DNA from: Poa pratensis
Lineage: Eukaryota > Streptophyta > Magnoliopsida > Poales > Poaceae
Length of the DNA stretch: 64,000 nt
Direction of reading: 5' to 3'
NCBI GenBank assembly: GCA_947311845.1
Contig: CAMZMU010000111.1
Location: 22,595,332-22,659,331 of the forward strand
Shown here in pieces: positions 35,500 to 46,650 of the stretch (the stretch's first letter is position 1; each line of letters opens with the position of its first letter). The translations under genes were made by a program, and so were the position numbers. The notes beneath the pieces are model-generated. The model was given only the letters and a program-made list of their open reading frames with translations, was not told the DNA's origin and ran no database searches.

Positions 35500-37298
35500 T
35501 GAAAGATCGAGATGTCGCCTAGAGGGGGGGTGAATAGGCGTTTTTAAAATCAATTACGGATTTGGCTTGAAAGAATGCGGAAATAAACTATCGTTTAGTT
35601 TTCAATCACAAATCCTAAATATGCTAGGCTGAACTAAGTGCACCAACAACTTAAGCTAAACAAGATGAGCAAAGAGATATATCACAAGTGATAAACAAGA
35701 TATATATAACTTCAAGCACGATGGCTATCACAAGGAAGTAAACTCGGGTATAGAAATAACCGAGGCACGCGGAGACGAAGATGTATCCCGATGTTCCCTT
35801 CCACGAAGAAAGGTAGTCACCGTTGGAGAGGTGCGGGATACCACGAAGGACACCCGTACGCCACGAAGGCTCACTTTATTCTCCAAGCCCCCACACGAAG
35901 CAAGGGCCTTTTCCTTACGGTTATCTTTTCCTCCACTCCGGAGATGGCAAGCTCCACAACCACTTCACAATCCTCACGAAGGAGAAGACCCGGGCCTCTT
36001 TACAATCTTCCACGAAGAGGTCACCGCGGTCACAACCACCAAACCGTCTAGGAGGTCACCCTCCAAGAGTAACAAGCACACGGGCTCTCACTCGAACTAA
36101 TCGAACCGGAGAGCTCAAAACTATGTAACAAATGCAAAGCAAGAACACAAGAGGTGCTCAAATCCTTCTCTCTCAAATTCCACCAAAGCAACAAGTGCTA
36201 GGGAGGAATAGAAGAGAAAGAACAATGGAGGAGGTCAACCAATAACTCCAAGATCTAAATCCAAAGGGTTCCCCTCACTTAGAGGGGGATTTGATTGGTG
36301 TAGATGTGGATCTAGATCTCCTCTCCCTTTTCCCTCAAAATCAAGCAAGAATCATGGGAGGGAGTTAGAGGGAGTAAGATTTTTCCAAGTGTAACAATGG
36401 AGGTGAGAGAGTGTGAAAAAGCTAGGAAAACCGTTGGGGAAGAAGACCTATATATAGGGAAAGAAGAATTCTTCCCGTTACACAGTTTTCGCACTTTTCG
36501 GTGCCAGATCCGAAACATTCCGGACATAAAAATAGCTACTGGACTCACCCAGAATCGCCCGGTCTAAGCCCGGAATTCATTCCGGATTATACCGGTACCA
36601 GACCGGAAAATTCCGGATCTGAATCCGGATTCCAAAACAGCAAAAACAGTTATACGGAAAACGCAATATCTTTTGCATACAGAATCCGTTTTCGATGAAC
36701 TTGGGCTTGTTTTGAAGATAACAACAAGCTCTAGGTCCTCATGTAGAGAAACACCAAATAAAAGCAAATGATGATAGAACCAAAAGGGGAGAGGTTTAAC
36801 CTCTCTAGAAATGAAGAACCGGTAAAACCTCCAACACCAAAAACGCAATAAGTTTTTCGTACGAAATCTGTTTTTGGTAAACTTAAGCTTGTCATGAAGA
36901 TAACAACAAATTCTAAAACCTTAACCATAGAAAATACAAATAAGAACCAAAAAAGATGGTGTCAAATATGCAAAGGTTTGAGCTCTCTACGAACGATGCG
37001 AACAAGTTACTAACCCGAGAACCCCCTTGATAGTATGGTTATCAAACCTATAACCCGGTCTCCCAACAACCACCTTGAGACCGGCAAAATAGAAAACATA
37101 TCAAGGTTATACCTTTGCCTTGCGCATTCCATTTGAGTTAGATGATGACAATCTAACTCTTGTGCTCCTAGCATATTTAGGATTTGTGATTGAAAACTAA
37201 ACGATAGTTTATTTCTGCATTCTTTCAAGCCAAATCCGTAATTGATTTTAAAAACGCCTATTCACCCCCCCCCCTCTAGGTGATATCTCGATCTTTCA
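35500..37298 (-). repeat. Copia 5' LTR with 130-bp inverted ends
   Basis: 1,799 bp bounded by TGAAAGATCGAGAT and ATATCTCGATCTTTCA, directly followed on the minus strand by the primer site. The outer 129 bp (35500-35628) and 132 bp (37167-37298) are inverted copies that differ at only a few positions by eye plus the length of a G run (7 versus 10). Ordinary LTRs share only a few inverted bases. The middle contains a CCGGAATTCCGG-type block at 36500-36620 and GGTGGTTGTTGGGAGACCGG. A TATATAGG motif on the plus strand at 36451 is of unclear use. Confidence 0.8.
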
Positions 37299-37560
37299 CA
37301 AGCCCAGCCAAATCAACTGTCAGGTTACATATCAGATACGGTCCCGACCCTATGGCATGGCCGCCTGGCCTGAGATTTTTGGGCCACCCGGACCGGGCTG
37401 CCTATGGCCAGGTCATCCTAAGGCAATCACTAGAAAAATAGTTCCCTTTGCAAAGGGAACCCCACCATCGTTCTAATTGTGAGAAGTGTCGGTTTCTCCT
37501 CACATGCTCCAATTTTGGTTATATGCATGTCTGCCAAGTGTCACAATTAGATTGAAAGTG
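37299..37560. other. Intergenic, no gene seen
   Basis: Short spacer between the Copia 5' LTR and the repeat-cored fragment. It contains an inverted pair GTTCCCTTTGCAAAGGGAAC at 37441-37460, a perfect 20-bp palindrome. No coding sequence. Confidence 0.5.
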
Positions 37561-38110
37561 GGGGAGTATGAGAGAGAAAGGGAGGGATGCACGTACGTGG
37601 GCATGCAGTTTTTCCTTTTTGCCTTTTATTTTTCAAATTCGAATTTTGAAAAAGAAATATCTTGAGAACCGTTTATCTAAATTACGAACCGTTTTCATTT
37701 TTGAGCTTCTCGCGTCGAGATCTTCAAAAGTAGATCCCTGTTGATAGGTTTCGACGAACTTTTTTTTTGTACTCCCGGTTATGTATAGTTGTACAATTTG
37801 TGTCTGTGTTGTTGTACAATCTGTGTCTGTACAAACTATGTATGTCTAGTTGTACAACCTGTGTCTGTTTAGTTGTATAACCTGTGTCTATACAACCAGT
37901 GTCTGTCTAGTTGTACAAACTGTGTATGTTTAGTTGTACAACCTGTGTCTGTACAACCTGTGTCTGTTTAGTTGTACAACCTGTGTCTGTACAACCTATG
38001 TATGTCTAGTTGTACAGCATGTGTCTGTGTAGTTGTACAATCTGTGTACGTGTAGTTGTATAACCTGTGTATATATAGTTATACAACTTGTGTCTGTGTA
38101 GTTGTACGCC
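37561..38110. mobile_element. Half of a TIR element with TGTACAACC minisatellite
   Basis: The arm at about 37650-37765 resembles the left arm of the 14.4-kb element (GAGATCTTCAAAA, TAGATCCC, TTTCGACGAACTTTTTTT). It is followed by about 16 degenerate copies of a 20-24 bp unit around GTTGTACAACCTGTGTCTGT (37785-38110). No right arm was found, so only part survives. Confidence 0.65.
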
Positions 38111-38714
38111 ATAAGCATCTAGAGCTCTGCGAAGCAGAGCCGCCGAGGCAAAGACGAGTCATAGCACACGGAACGACCAATGCGCGCAACGACGAATACG
38201 CTCAACGACCAATGTACCCTTTTCAAGATATTATTAAATTTTATCGAGGCGAAGCCGAGCCGTAATATCGACACACCGTTTTGCTGTGTAATTTGTACGC
38301 TTATTATGTGCAGTTTGTATACCATATTTCTATGTGTTGTGTACATTGTACTCGGTATAGTTTGTACATCTCGTGTGTTTAGATTCTCATACCGTTCGTG
38401 CCGAGCAGCCTCCGCAGAATCTGTACATCTGGCCAGCCGTCCGTCAGTACACGCGGGTAGGAACACTGGGGGCTTCGTACTCCATACACGCGAGGCCTCG
38501 TCACTGATCGATGGCGTGAGCAAATTGGTTTTCGCTACAACAGGGCTTAGGCATTCACCACGTGGCACGTTCATACGGTCACAGTTCCCTTCGCGAAGGT
38601 TCCTTCGTATAGCGACACCCATCCTAGATGATAGAGATGACGGCGGGCCGCATGTGATTCGTCAAGAAAACAATGAAGTGCATCTGACTTCTATCAAAAA
38701 AATGAAGTGCATCT
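38111..38714. other. Unassigned sequence, no clear gene
   Basis: Moderately GC-rich. A 240-aa open frame (38180-38902, plus) crosses into the Copia LTR and has no recognisable domain, so it is not called. Short inverted motifs such as GCTCTGCGAAGCAGAGC at 38126-38142 are present. It may be the interior of the decayed TIR element. Confidence 0.4.
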
Positions 38715-38936
38715 TGTTCGAAATCTTTCGAGAGGAAACGAGAGGGACAAATGAATCGAACTGTTCCTTTATCGATAGTTGGAATTTCCTTATATACATG
38801 CGGAGGGGACGTGGTGTCGGTTCCCAGAGGAGGTGCCCAAGGAAACAACTACCGACGCTTCCCAGAACGTGGGATTACAATGAGGGAAAGAAAGGGGATT
38901 AACTCCTAATTAATGTGATATTAATTATTCCTAACA
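38715..38936 (-). repeat. Copia 3' LTR
   Basis: 222-bp LTR, TGTTAGGAATAATTAA to TTCGAACA on the minus strand. It contains a TATATAAGG box. It is paired with the LTR at 45596-45804, with a divergent, longer middle section. Confidence 0.9.
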
Positions 38937-39269
38937 CTCCCCCTAATCACCGCTTGACTCCATTAGGATCCATCATCTTCGATTAAATCTCCTCCAAAAA
39001 CCCCGTGGGAAAAATGCGAGGAGTAGTGTAGTATATGCTGGTAAAACTCCTTCAAACCCTGTGGGAAAAATAAGGAGAAAATGATCCAACATATAATGAT
39101 TATTGCCTCAGTTAACTCGATATGAAGTGTATCCATAGAATTCAGAGGACAATAAATATGTCGTGTATATTTCCCTAAAAACCCCGGTGGGGAAAACAGA
39201 AAGTATGACATATAATCTTATGTTGATATTACCTCATTAAAAACCTTAATGAGAACCTGAAAAGTAAAC

Positions 39270-42200
39270 TCATAAAGGGAAAAAGAGTGTAATATGATGC
39301 TTTGAACAGAATAGTTCAGGAAGATACTCCCCCTGACTCTTGCAAATCCTGAAGCCGTCGCATACCAATTCCGTGAATGTATTTCTGGAATGTTGAAGTT
39401 GGTAGAGACTTCGTGAAAAGATCAGCGAGATTATCACATGATTTGACTTGCAAGATGTTGATTTCCCCACTCTTCTGGATTTGATGGGGGGAAACAACTT
39501 GGGGGCAATATGCTTAGTGATATTGCTCTTTATGTATCCTGTTTGCATCTGTGCAACACAAGCCGCATTATCTTCGTAGATAATCGTAGGTGATTCGATA
39601 GAACCAATTCCACATGACTGTTGTATGTGGTTTATCATCCTGCGAAGCCACACACATTCGCGTGATGCTTCATATATTGCAATTATTTCAGAATGATTGG
39701 TGGATGTTGCAACCAGAGTCTGTTTCGAAGACTTCCATGATATGGCCGTTCCACCATGTAGGAACACAAAGCCGGATTGCGATCTGGCATTATGGGGATC
39801 AGATAAATAGCCAGCATCAGCGTATCCAATCATACTAGAGTCCAGGTTTTTCTGGAACTGAAAGAATAGGCCAAGATCCTTTGTGCCTTGGAGATATCGA
39901 AAGACATTCTTGACTCCTGACCAATGGCGTTTGGTGGGAGGTGCGCTGTGTCTAGCAAGTAATTCACTGCAAATGCGAGGTCAGGTCTCGTACAATTTGC
40001 AAGATACATAAGCGCTCCAATGGCACTGAGATATGGAACCTCGGGTCCCAACATCTCTTCTCCATCATCCCTCGGCCTGAACGGATCTTTCTCTACGTCT
40101 AGAGATCGAACCACCATGGGAGTTTTAGACGGATAGGATTTGTCCATATTGAATTTCTCCAATATTTTCTGGATATAGGCAGCTTGGTGTACCATTATTC
40201 CTGAGGGAAGGTGCTCGAGTTGGAGACCCAAGCAAAATTTGGTTTTACCCAAATCTTCATCTCAAATTCCCTCTTTAGATGATTGTGTGCTTCATCAATA
40301 TCTTGTGCGTTGCCAATGATGTTAAGATCATCGACGTACACGGAAATGATGCAAAATCCTGAAGAGGACTTCTTGATGAAAACACATGGGCAGTCATCAC
40401 TGTTGGAGTAACCCTTTTGAAGAAGGAACTCACTAAGTCGGTTGTACCACATCCGCCCCGACTGTTTCAAGCCGTATAAAGACTTGTTCAGTTTTACACA
40501 GTACATGTTGCGTTTTGCGCTTGCATCCGGGACAGAGATTCCGTCAGGAACCTTCATGTAAATGTCCGAATCTAGTGACCCGTAAAGATATGCGGTCACG
40601 ACATCCATCAACTGCATAGATAGACGATTTTGCACTGCCAAAGATATTAAATATCGAAAGTGATACCACTCATAACTGGAGAATATGTCTCATTGAAATC
40701 AATGCCGGGTCTCTGCGTGAAACCCTGTGCTACGAGCCTTGCTTTGTATCTCACCACCTCATTGTTCTCATTCCGTTTCCGGAGGAAAACCCATTTGAAT
40801 CCCACAGGGAAAACACTGGGAGGCGTAGGTATTGCTTCTGTGAATACCTTCCTTTTATTAAGCGAGGCTAATTCTGCTTGTATTGCATCCTTCCATTGAG
40901 GCCAGTCGGAGCGTTTTTCACACTCAACGATAGTCCTTGGATCATGATCATTAAGAAGGGTATTTGCAATTGTAGCAGAAAAATAAGTGTCGACAATCGT
41001 AGACTTACGGTTGAATGATTCTCCAGAATCGATATAGTTGATGGATATCTCGTGCACCGTTGATGACTCTTCGTGATTTCCCAATACGCGTGAGTCTAGG
41101 TGTTCCGATGTCCCAGCCAGTGTGTGCAAGCTGGAGCTGGGTTGTGGAGGTTGCCCTTCCACTGGGTGTATACTACCCATAAGGTGTTTGTCAACGTTGA
41201 GTTGACTTGCATTTACTGACTTTGAGGAGTTTCTCCTCACTCTCCTTTGCTGCTTGCGAGAAGCAGGATCCGGTCAGAGGCCGTACTACTCCCCCTCTTT
41301 TTGGGAACGGGGAGTTGAGTGGTTTTAGTTGGTACCTCCACTCTTTCGGGCGCATTTCTGGCCGGATTCAAGGATTTTGTGACACCTTTTAGATCAGTAA
41401 ATGAATCTGGCAGATTATTTGCAAGATGTTGCAAATTTATGATTTTCCGAACTTGTAGTTCAGTCTCTTGGGTACGTGGATCGGAGGCTGAAATGGCAAG
41501 AGCATTCCAATCAATTTCCGGGCATTCTTTCTGGTACTTGAAATCTCCCCCTAATGCCGGAAAATGTTCCTCGTCAAATATACAATCAGCGTGACGGGCT
41601 GTGAATAGATCCCCAGTAAGGGGTTCCAGGTACTTAATAATCGACGGCGATTTGTACCCCACATAGATCCCCAGTTTTCTGTGTGGGCCCATGGATGTCC
41701 GCTGAGGTGGTGAGATCGGGATGTATGTAGCACATCCGAACTTACGCAGATGGGAAATGCTAGGTGGATTTCCACGTACCAATTGCAGAGGGGAAGTACT
41801 GTGATATGCAGTAGGTCGCAATTGTATTAAGTCAGCAGCGTAAAACTGCATGACCCCAACACGAGTTGGCAAGCTGCAATTCATCAACAAAGGTCTTGCA
41901 ATGAGTTTGATCCTCTTAATTAGGGATTCAGCCAAACCATTTTGAGTGTGGACGTATGGAACAGAGTGCTGAACTTCAATCCCCAGGGCCATGCAATAGT
42001 CATTGAAAGCACGTGAGGAGAATTCTGCAGCATTGTCCATGCGAATTGATTTAATTCGACTTTCTGGATAATGGGCCTGTAACTTAATTACTTCCCTCAT
42101 TATCTTGGCAAATGCATGGTTCCGTGTGGAAGAAGGCACACATGTGACCATCGTAGATGCGTCAATAGAACCATGAAATACCTAAACGGTCCAGACAATG

Positions 42201-42850
42201 GTTGGATGGGACCACAAATGTCTCCTTGAATTCGTTCAAGAAATTGAAGTGGTTCAGCTTGTATCTTGAGGTGCGAAGGCCTCAAATAAGCTTCCCGTGG
42301 CACATGATGTGCACACAAAGTCCGATGACTGAGGAAATTTGGACTCTTGCAAATTGTGACCAATGGAATTGCTAGTAATCTTCCTCATCATCCCGATACC
42401 AGGATGGCCTAGGCGATCATGCCAGGTTTGGAATGCGTTAACATTCTGGAAAATTACCTTGTAAGCAACATGTTCTACGGGCTTAATGTACGTATAGTAC
42501 AGTCCGGACGACAGAGAAGGAATTTTTTCAAGTACTTGCTTGCCATATCCGTAATCTTTTGTGAAGAGTAAATACTCCTCTTTGTTGTCTTCATGGGTTT
42601 CAATGTGAAAACCATTCTTACGGATATCTCGATAACTGATTAGGGTACGTGAAGAATCGGGATACAACAGCATCCTCAATTGTCACTTGTGTACCACTGG
42701 GAGGGTAAATATGGCACGTCCAGTGCCAACAATTACCGTATCGCGTCCAGCGATTGTCAAAATATCTCCATTCATCTTTTTCAGAGTTTGGAAATATTTC
42801 AACTCCCTCAGTATGGAGTTTGTGGTAGCACTGTCCACAAGGCATAATTC
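39270..42850 (-). pseudogene. Copia pol (integrase, RT, RNase H), decayed
   Basis: Minus-strand order: GAG-pre-integrase (FQTWHDRLGHPGIGMMRKI with Cys pair, about 42300-42430), integrase core (SIRMDNAAEFSSRAF; HTQNGLAES; 41237-42151), RT (WPQWKDAIQAEL, then AQGFTQRPGIDF; YVDD active site near 40335), a DLAF/LGLQLE region, and RNase H (IGYADAGYLSDP; EDNAACVAQM; 39270-39833). Frames break near 42150, 41240, 40645, 40230 and 39830, by nonsense or indel. The catalytic Asp residues of RT and RNase H are still readable. No complete polyprotein is possible. Confidence 0.87.
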
Positions 42851-43089
42851 CTCTTCCATCGGATTGTCCCGTAGAGAACTATATATAAAAATGAAGAATT
42901 TTCAATAAGAATCCTTATTTAAATACATAGATTACAATCTTATTATATCAAAGTGCTGATACAATATAAATGACAACAATACTTATGTTCTATTACAACA
43001 TCACAAATGGACATGAATATATCAATCACTAAGGAGGTAGCGGGACTAGTCGAAGTCTCCAAACACGTCGGTTGAGGCGTACTCAACCA

Positions 43090-44092
43090 TCATGTCCTCC
43101 GTTCCTGTAGGGTCCTCTGACGGAAGGAGAGTAACGGCGTTGCTAGGTCCCGGGGGAACGTCTTGCGAACAGCCAGCTCCATCGTGCCATCTGGATGAAG
43201 GTTGAAGTTGGCTTCAAACCTTTTCCCTCGAGGTGCGTTGCGTCCATGGGATTGCTGGTACAGAATGGCCAGATGCTTTGGGGTCTTGCACTTGTCAGTG
43301 GGGTGCGTGTAGCATCCACACTTGTCGCAAAGCTTAGTTTTGTCAAACTTGGGCTTTGCGGTGCCTTTCCCACGGTCTGAGTTTCTGGGCTTCCTGTTCC
43401 GGTTGCGCTTTCGCTTACCATTGAAGTTCGAGGGCTTTCCTTTGAAGCCACCATCAAACTTTCGTCCGTTCGTGACATTCATATGAACTTCAGGTAGAGG
43501 TTGAGAACCAACCGGGCGCTGAGAGCCATTCTTAGCGAGTAGCTCATCATGCTTTTCAGCCTGAAGTAAAATATGAATAAGATCGGAATAGACTTGGTAG
43601 TCGCGAGCACGGTACTGCTGCTGGAGGATCCTGTCAGATGGGAGCATAGTGGACAGAGTTTTCTCTATCTTCTCCGCATCAGTAGGTTCTTTCCCGCAAA
43701 AGCGCAGTTTGGAACTGATCTTATGAACCTCATGATTGTACTCCCCGACAGACTTAAAGTCCTGGAGTCGGAGGTGTGTCCAATCATGGAGTGCTTCAGG
43801 CATGACAACTGCCTTCTGCTGTTCATACCTCGTCTTGAGGGCCTGAAACAAGGTACTAGGGGATTCTTCCTCCAAGTACTCAGACTTCAGATCTGGGTGA
43901 ATATGGTGCCTTATGATGTACAAAGCAGCATATTTTTGCTCATCTGTCAGCGGCGTCACTCCAGCCGGAGGTGGATTCTCCGGGTCTGGATTGCACGCAC
44001 TAATCCACGGGACGCAAGGGAGATCTTGATGTCCATGGCCCATATAGGATAGTTGTGGCCGTTGAGAGCGAGTGCATCAAACTCTCGAGCCA
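43090..44092 (-). pseudogene. Copia gag, frameshifted
   Basis: Begins at an ATG at about 44092 (MAREFDALALNGHNYPIWAM). It continues after a frameshift with NPDPENPPPAGVTPLTDEQ, the UBN2-type gag helix region (LFQALKTRYEQQKAVVM; GEYNHEVHKI), a basic stretch and one CCHC knuckle (CDKCGCYTHPTDKC) near 43300. The N-terminal frameshift lies near 44000. It lies directly 5' of the pol remains on the same strand. Confidence 0.83.
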
Positions 44093-44099
44093 TCGTTTA

Positions 44100-45595
44100 C
44101 CTACATGGTAAACCAGAGAATATTAATTTACATTCGTAAATTAAAATCCATCATGGTTATGTCGTAATGAACTATGCAAAATAAAGTTTCAAGAAGTGGC
44201 CTTGAACTTATTAGTGTGAACCTCAAATTGTTAAGTATGACACGTTGTAGATAATCTCCAGAATAAATTTTGGAGTAGATCTAGCAGCATTAGCGGAGTA
44301 TATACTCACACTTCGAATGCCTTATGTCATAGCTTAATTAAAATGTATGGGAGAGCACATTGGCAATCATAATGTCAAAAATGACAAAATGTAGGCTTAA
44401 ACAGTAGTCGTAGATAAATCTACACACCACATCATGATCCCAAAACATCAATTTGAAGAAATCACTTTGATTTTGCATCTACATTTGCAAGAAATTTAAA
44501 ATCTCAATTGCAAATGGATGTAATTAATTTCGACACGTGACAAAGTGGAAATATATTACATCAACATCTGGAATACAGGGTACTCGACAGAAAACAGTAC
44601 TGAATATGTGTACTGAATTAAACAGGGTCTAAACAGGAATAAAATACTGCTAGAACTACTGTTATAAGACTAAATTGCTAGTAAACTGAACTAGAACAAA
44701 GCAATAAAGCTAATAGCTATGGTACAATATTAAACAAGCAGCAAGTACTAGTGCCGCATGCACATGGACTCCTACAAAGCCTAGTCAACGTAATTAGATA
44801 AAGAGAGAGAATAGGAAATAAATCCCCAATTTCTCAATCCCTAGTCTCACGAGACACAGGCGGAGGCTTCCATGCCCGGCCGAGCGCCACATCCAAGCAC
44901 GCCGCCACAACAGCGTTCACCGGCGGCGAGCGGCTCCGCGCTCGTCCTCGGAGGAAGAACCACCGGGGAGATGGGAGCCGGGCGCGACGCCGTTCGCAAG
45001 CCCGAGCGCCGCGGGGCTCCATGTGCCGGAGCGGCCGGTCGACGGCGAGCTCGCCAGCGGGACGCCCAGGGCCATGAGACGGCGGCGAGCGCCCGTGCGC
45101 GGCGAAGGCGGAGGGGTGGCCGGCGTCGGGGACGGCAGGCGCGGCGCGACAGCATCTGCTTCAACAACCGCTCGGGTCGGAGGCAGCAGCGGTGCCTCCA
45201 CGACGGCGAAGTCGTACTGGTGCAGGGGGCATACTACCGCCATGCACCGGGCACCAGAACGGTGGCGGCGGAGCCGCCATCGCCGGGTCAATGTTCTCGT
45301 CGGCGTCGAGCAAGTCGGGCTGGAGAGGCGCAGGCGGCTGCACGGGCTGGTTCGAGGGCCCCGCGCCGTTCCGGTGGCGGCGGAGGTCGCGCACATGTCG
45401 CTGGAGGCGGCGGATTCCGCCTACGCCATGGCGGCCGTGGTGAGCGACGAAACGGCGGCCACGGCCGTCGGCGCGAAGGAGGCGAAGCAACAGGTACATT
45501 GGAACTCGAGGCATGGTTCCGTTTCTCACCTTTCCCTGTTCTTCTTCTTCTCGTCGGAGTTCTCGGAATCGCTCTCGCGAGCAGTGCTGATAACG
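44100..45595 (-). other. Leader between Copia LTR and gag, with GC-rich block
   Basis: 1.5 kb separates the 5' LTR from gag. 44100-44830 is AT-rich. 44840-45590 is strongly GC-rich, with overlapping Arg/Pro/Ala-rich frames on both strands and no recognised domain. Just inside the LTR the minus strand reads CGTTATCAGCACTGC, the usual primer-site position. The composition jump raises the chance of captured host sequence, but a native leader is also possible. Confidence 0.55.
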
Positions 45596-45804
45596 TGTTC
45601 GAAATCTATCGAGAGCGAAACGAGAGAGACAAATGAATCGAACTGTTCCTTTATTGATAGTTGGAATTTCCTTATATACATGCGGAGGGGACGTGGACGG
45701 TGCCTAGGAAACAACTGCCGACGGTTCCCAGAACGTGGGATTACAATGAGGGAAAAAGAAAGGGGATTAACTCCTAATTAATGTGATATTAATTATTCCT
45801 AACA
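45596..45804 (-). repeat. Copia 5' LTR
   Basis: 209-bp LTR with the same ends as the copy at 38715-38936 and the same TATATAAGG box. TSD CATCT follows at 45805. Confidence 0.9.
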
Positions 45805-45809
45805 CATCT

Positions 45810-46147
45810 GACGCAGGTAAAAAAAAAGGTGCATGCTGACGCCACGTACGCAGGTGCGATACCGTGCTACCCCACCCAGCCACGCACCGTTCCACGTCCG
45901 AACGGCCCCGTTCCCGCCACGCCGCCCGCAGGCGCCAACCGAGCGCGGCGCTTTCCGTTCCGGATTCCACGACTAATCATGCGTCCATCGCGTCCGTCCT
46001 CCACCCACACGCGCGAGGCGAACCCAATGCTATTCCATTCCAATTCCCGGGGGCTGGTGCTTCTGCACCACCGCGCCCGGCTCATCCTCTGACGCGTGCG
46101 CCCGCGCTGCCTGCTGTCTCCTTCCTTCCGCGGGGAGGGCAGGCGCC
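45810..46147 (+). promoter_or_regulatory. Upstream region of the MATE gene
   Basis: C-rich sequence between the Copia element and the MATE start codon. No clear TATA box or repeat. The Copia insertion is 344 bp upstream of the start codon, so it may have cut the original promoter. Promoter role inferred from position. Confidence 0.45.
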
Positions 46148-46200
46148 ATGGACGGCGGCGGACGCCACCCGTTCAGCGTCTTCTTCCAGGGCGCGAGGTA

Positions 46201-46650
46201 GGCTACGTTGCACGGATACGGCTCAAAACCCACGTATCCTGTGTCGGATACGCGCGGATACCGGATACACGGATACTTCACCGGATACGTATCCAGCCGT
46301 ATCAAGCGATTTTTTGTTCTAAAAAATTAATAAAACAACTCGAATATGGGTTACCGGTACAAAAATACCCTAATCCTTCCCGTATAAAGCCACCAACACC
46401 TAAGCTAGATGGAAACGTGACCAAGATAGAGCTGCGTCGCTGCCGTTATGAAGCTTTTTTGACGAACAGCCATATAAAGGTACTCCTATATATCCTGATC
46501 CGTGTTTTAAAATTAGAAATTAGTAATTTTTATATATTATTAATTTTAATTATACATATCTAGACGTATCCCTGTATCCGTGTTTTCAAAAAATCGACGT
46601 ATCGCGGTATCGCCGTATCCGTATCCGTATCGCCGTATCCGGGGCTCCGG
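46201..46650. repeat. CGTATCC/GGATACG-rich block in MATE intron 1
   Basis: GGATACG and CGTATCC motifs occur many times at both edges of the intron (46201-46320 and 46560-46640) with an AT-rich middle. This gives a loose inverted-repeat layout, compatible with a degenerate MITE-like insertion in the first intron. No target duplication was defined. Confidence 0.5.

Larger units (their letters stand above)
29290..37298 (-). mobile_element. Gag-only Copia-like LTR element (chimeric or non-autonomous)
   Basis: Minus-strand order: 5' LTR 37298-35500; primer site TTGGTATCAGAGC (initiator Met tRNA type) at 35499-35486; gag 35444-33571; then about 3.3 kb of AT-rich non-coding sequence; a purine tract AAAATGGGGGAGAT at 30234-30221; and a 3' LTR starting TGAAAGTGCATGG at 30220, truncated near 29290. 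Protease, integrase, RT and RNase H are wholly absent. GGGGGAG motifs recur in the non-coding part (about 30441, 30640, 32420, 32993, 33197). The long gag with two zinc knuckles suggests the SIRE/Maximus branch. The two LTR starts differ, so this is rearranged or two elements joined. Confidence 0.7.
38715..45804 (-). mobile_element. Full-length degenerate Copia retrotransposon, TSD CATCT
   Basis: 7,090 bp with LTRs at both ends and the 5-bp duplication CATCT at 38710-38714 and 45805-45809. On the minus strand the order is 5' LTR 45804-45596, GC-rich leader, gag, integrase, RT, RNase H, purine tract (GGGGGAG at 38937-38943) and 3' LTR 38936-38715. Integrase before RT identifies Ty1/Copia. Coding regions carry several frameshifts and stops, so it is not autonomous now. 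The two LTRs differ at many sites and by 13 bp in length, so the insertion is not recent. Confidence 0.92.

Noticed and set aside
38180..38902. 240-aa open frame beside the Copia 3' LTR
   Set aside because: It crosses the target duplication into the LTR, so it cannot be a native gene; no domain is visible.
44872..45781. 254- and 252-aa frames in the Copia leader
   Set aside because: Arg/Ala-rich frames run through a GC-rich block and into the LTR, with no known domain.
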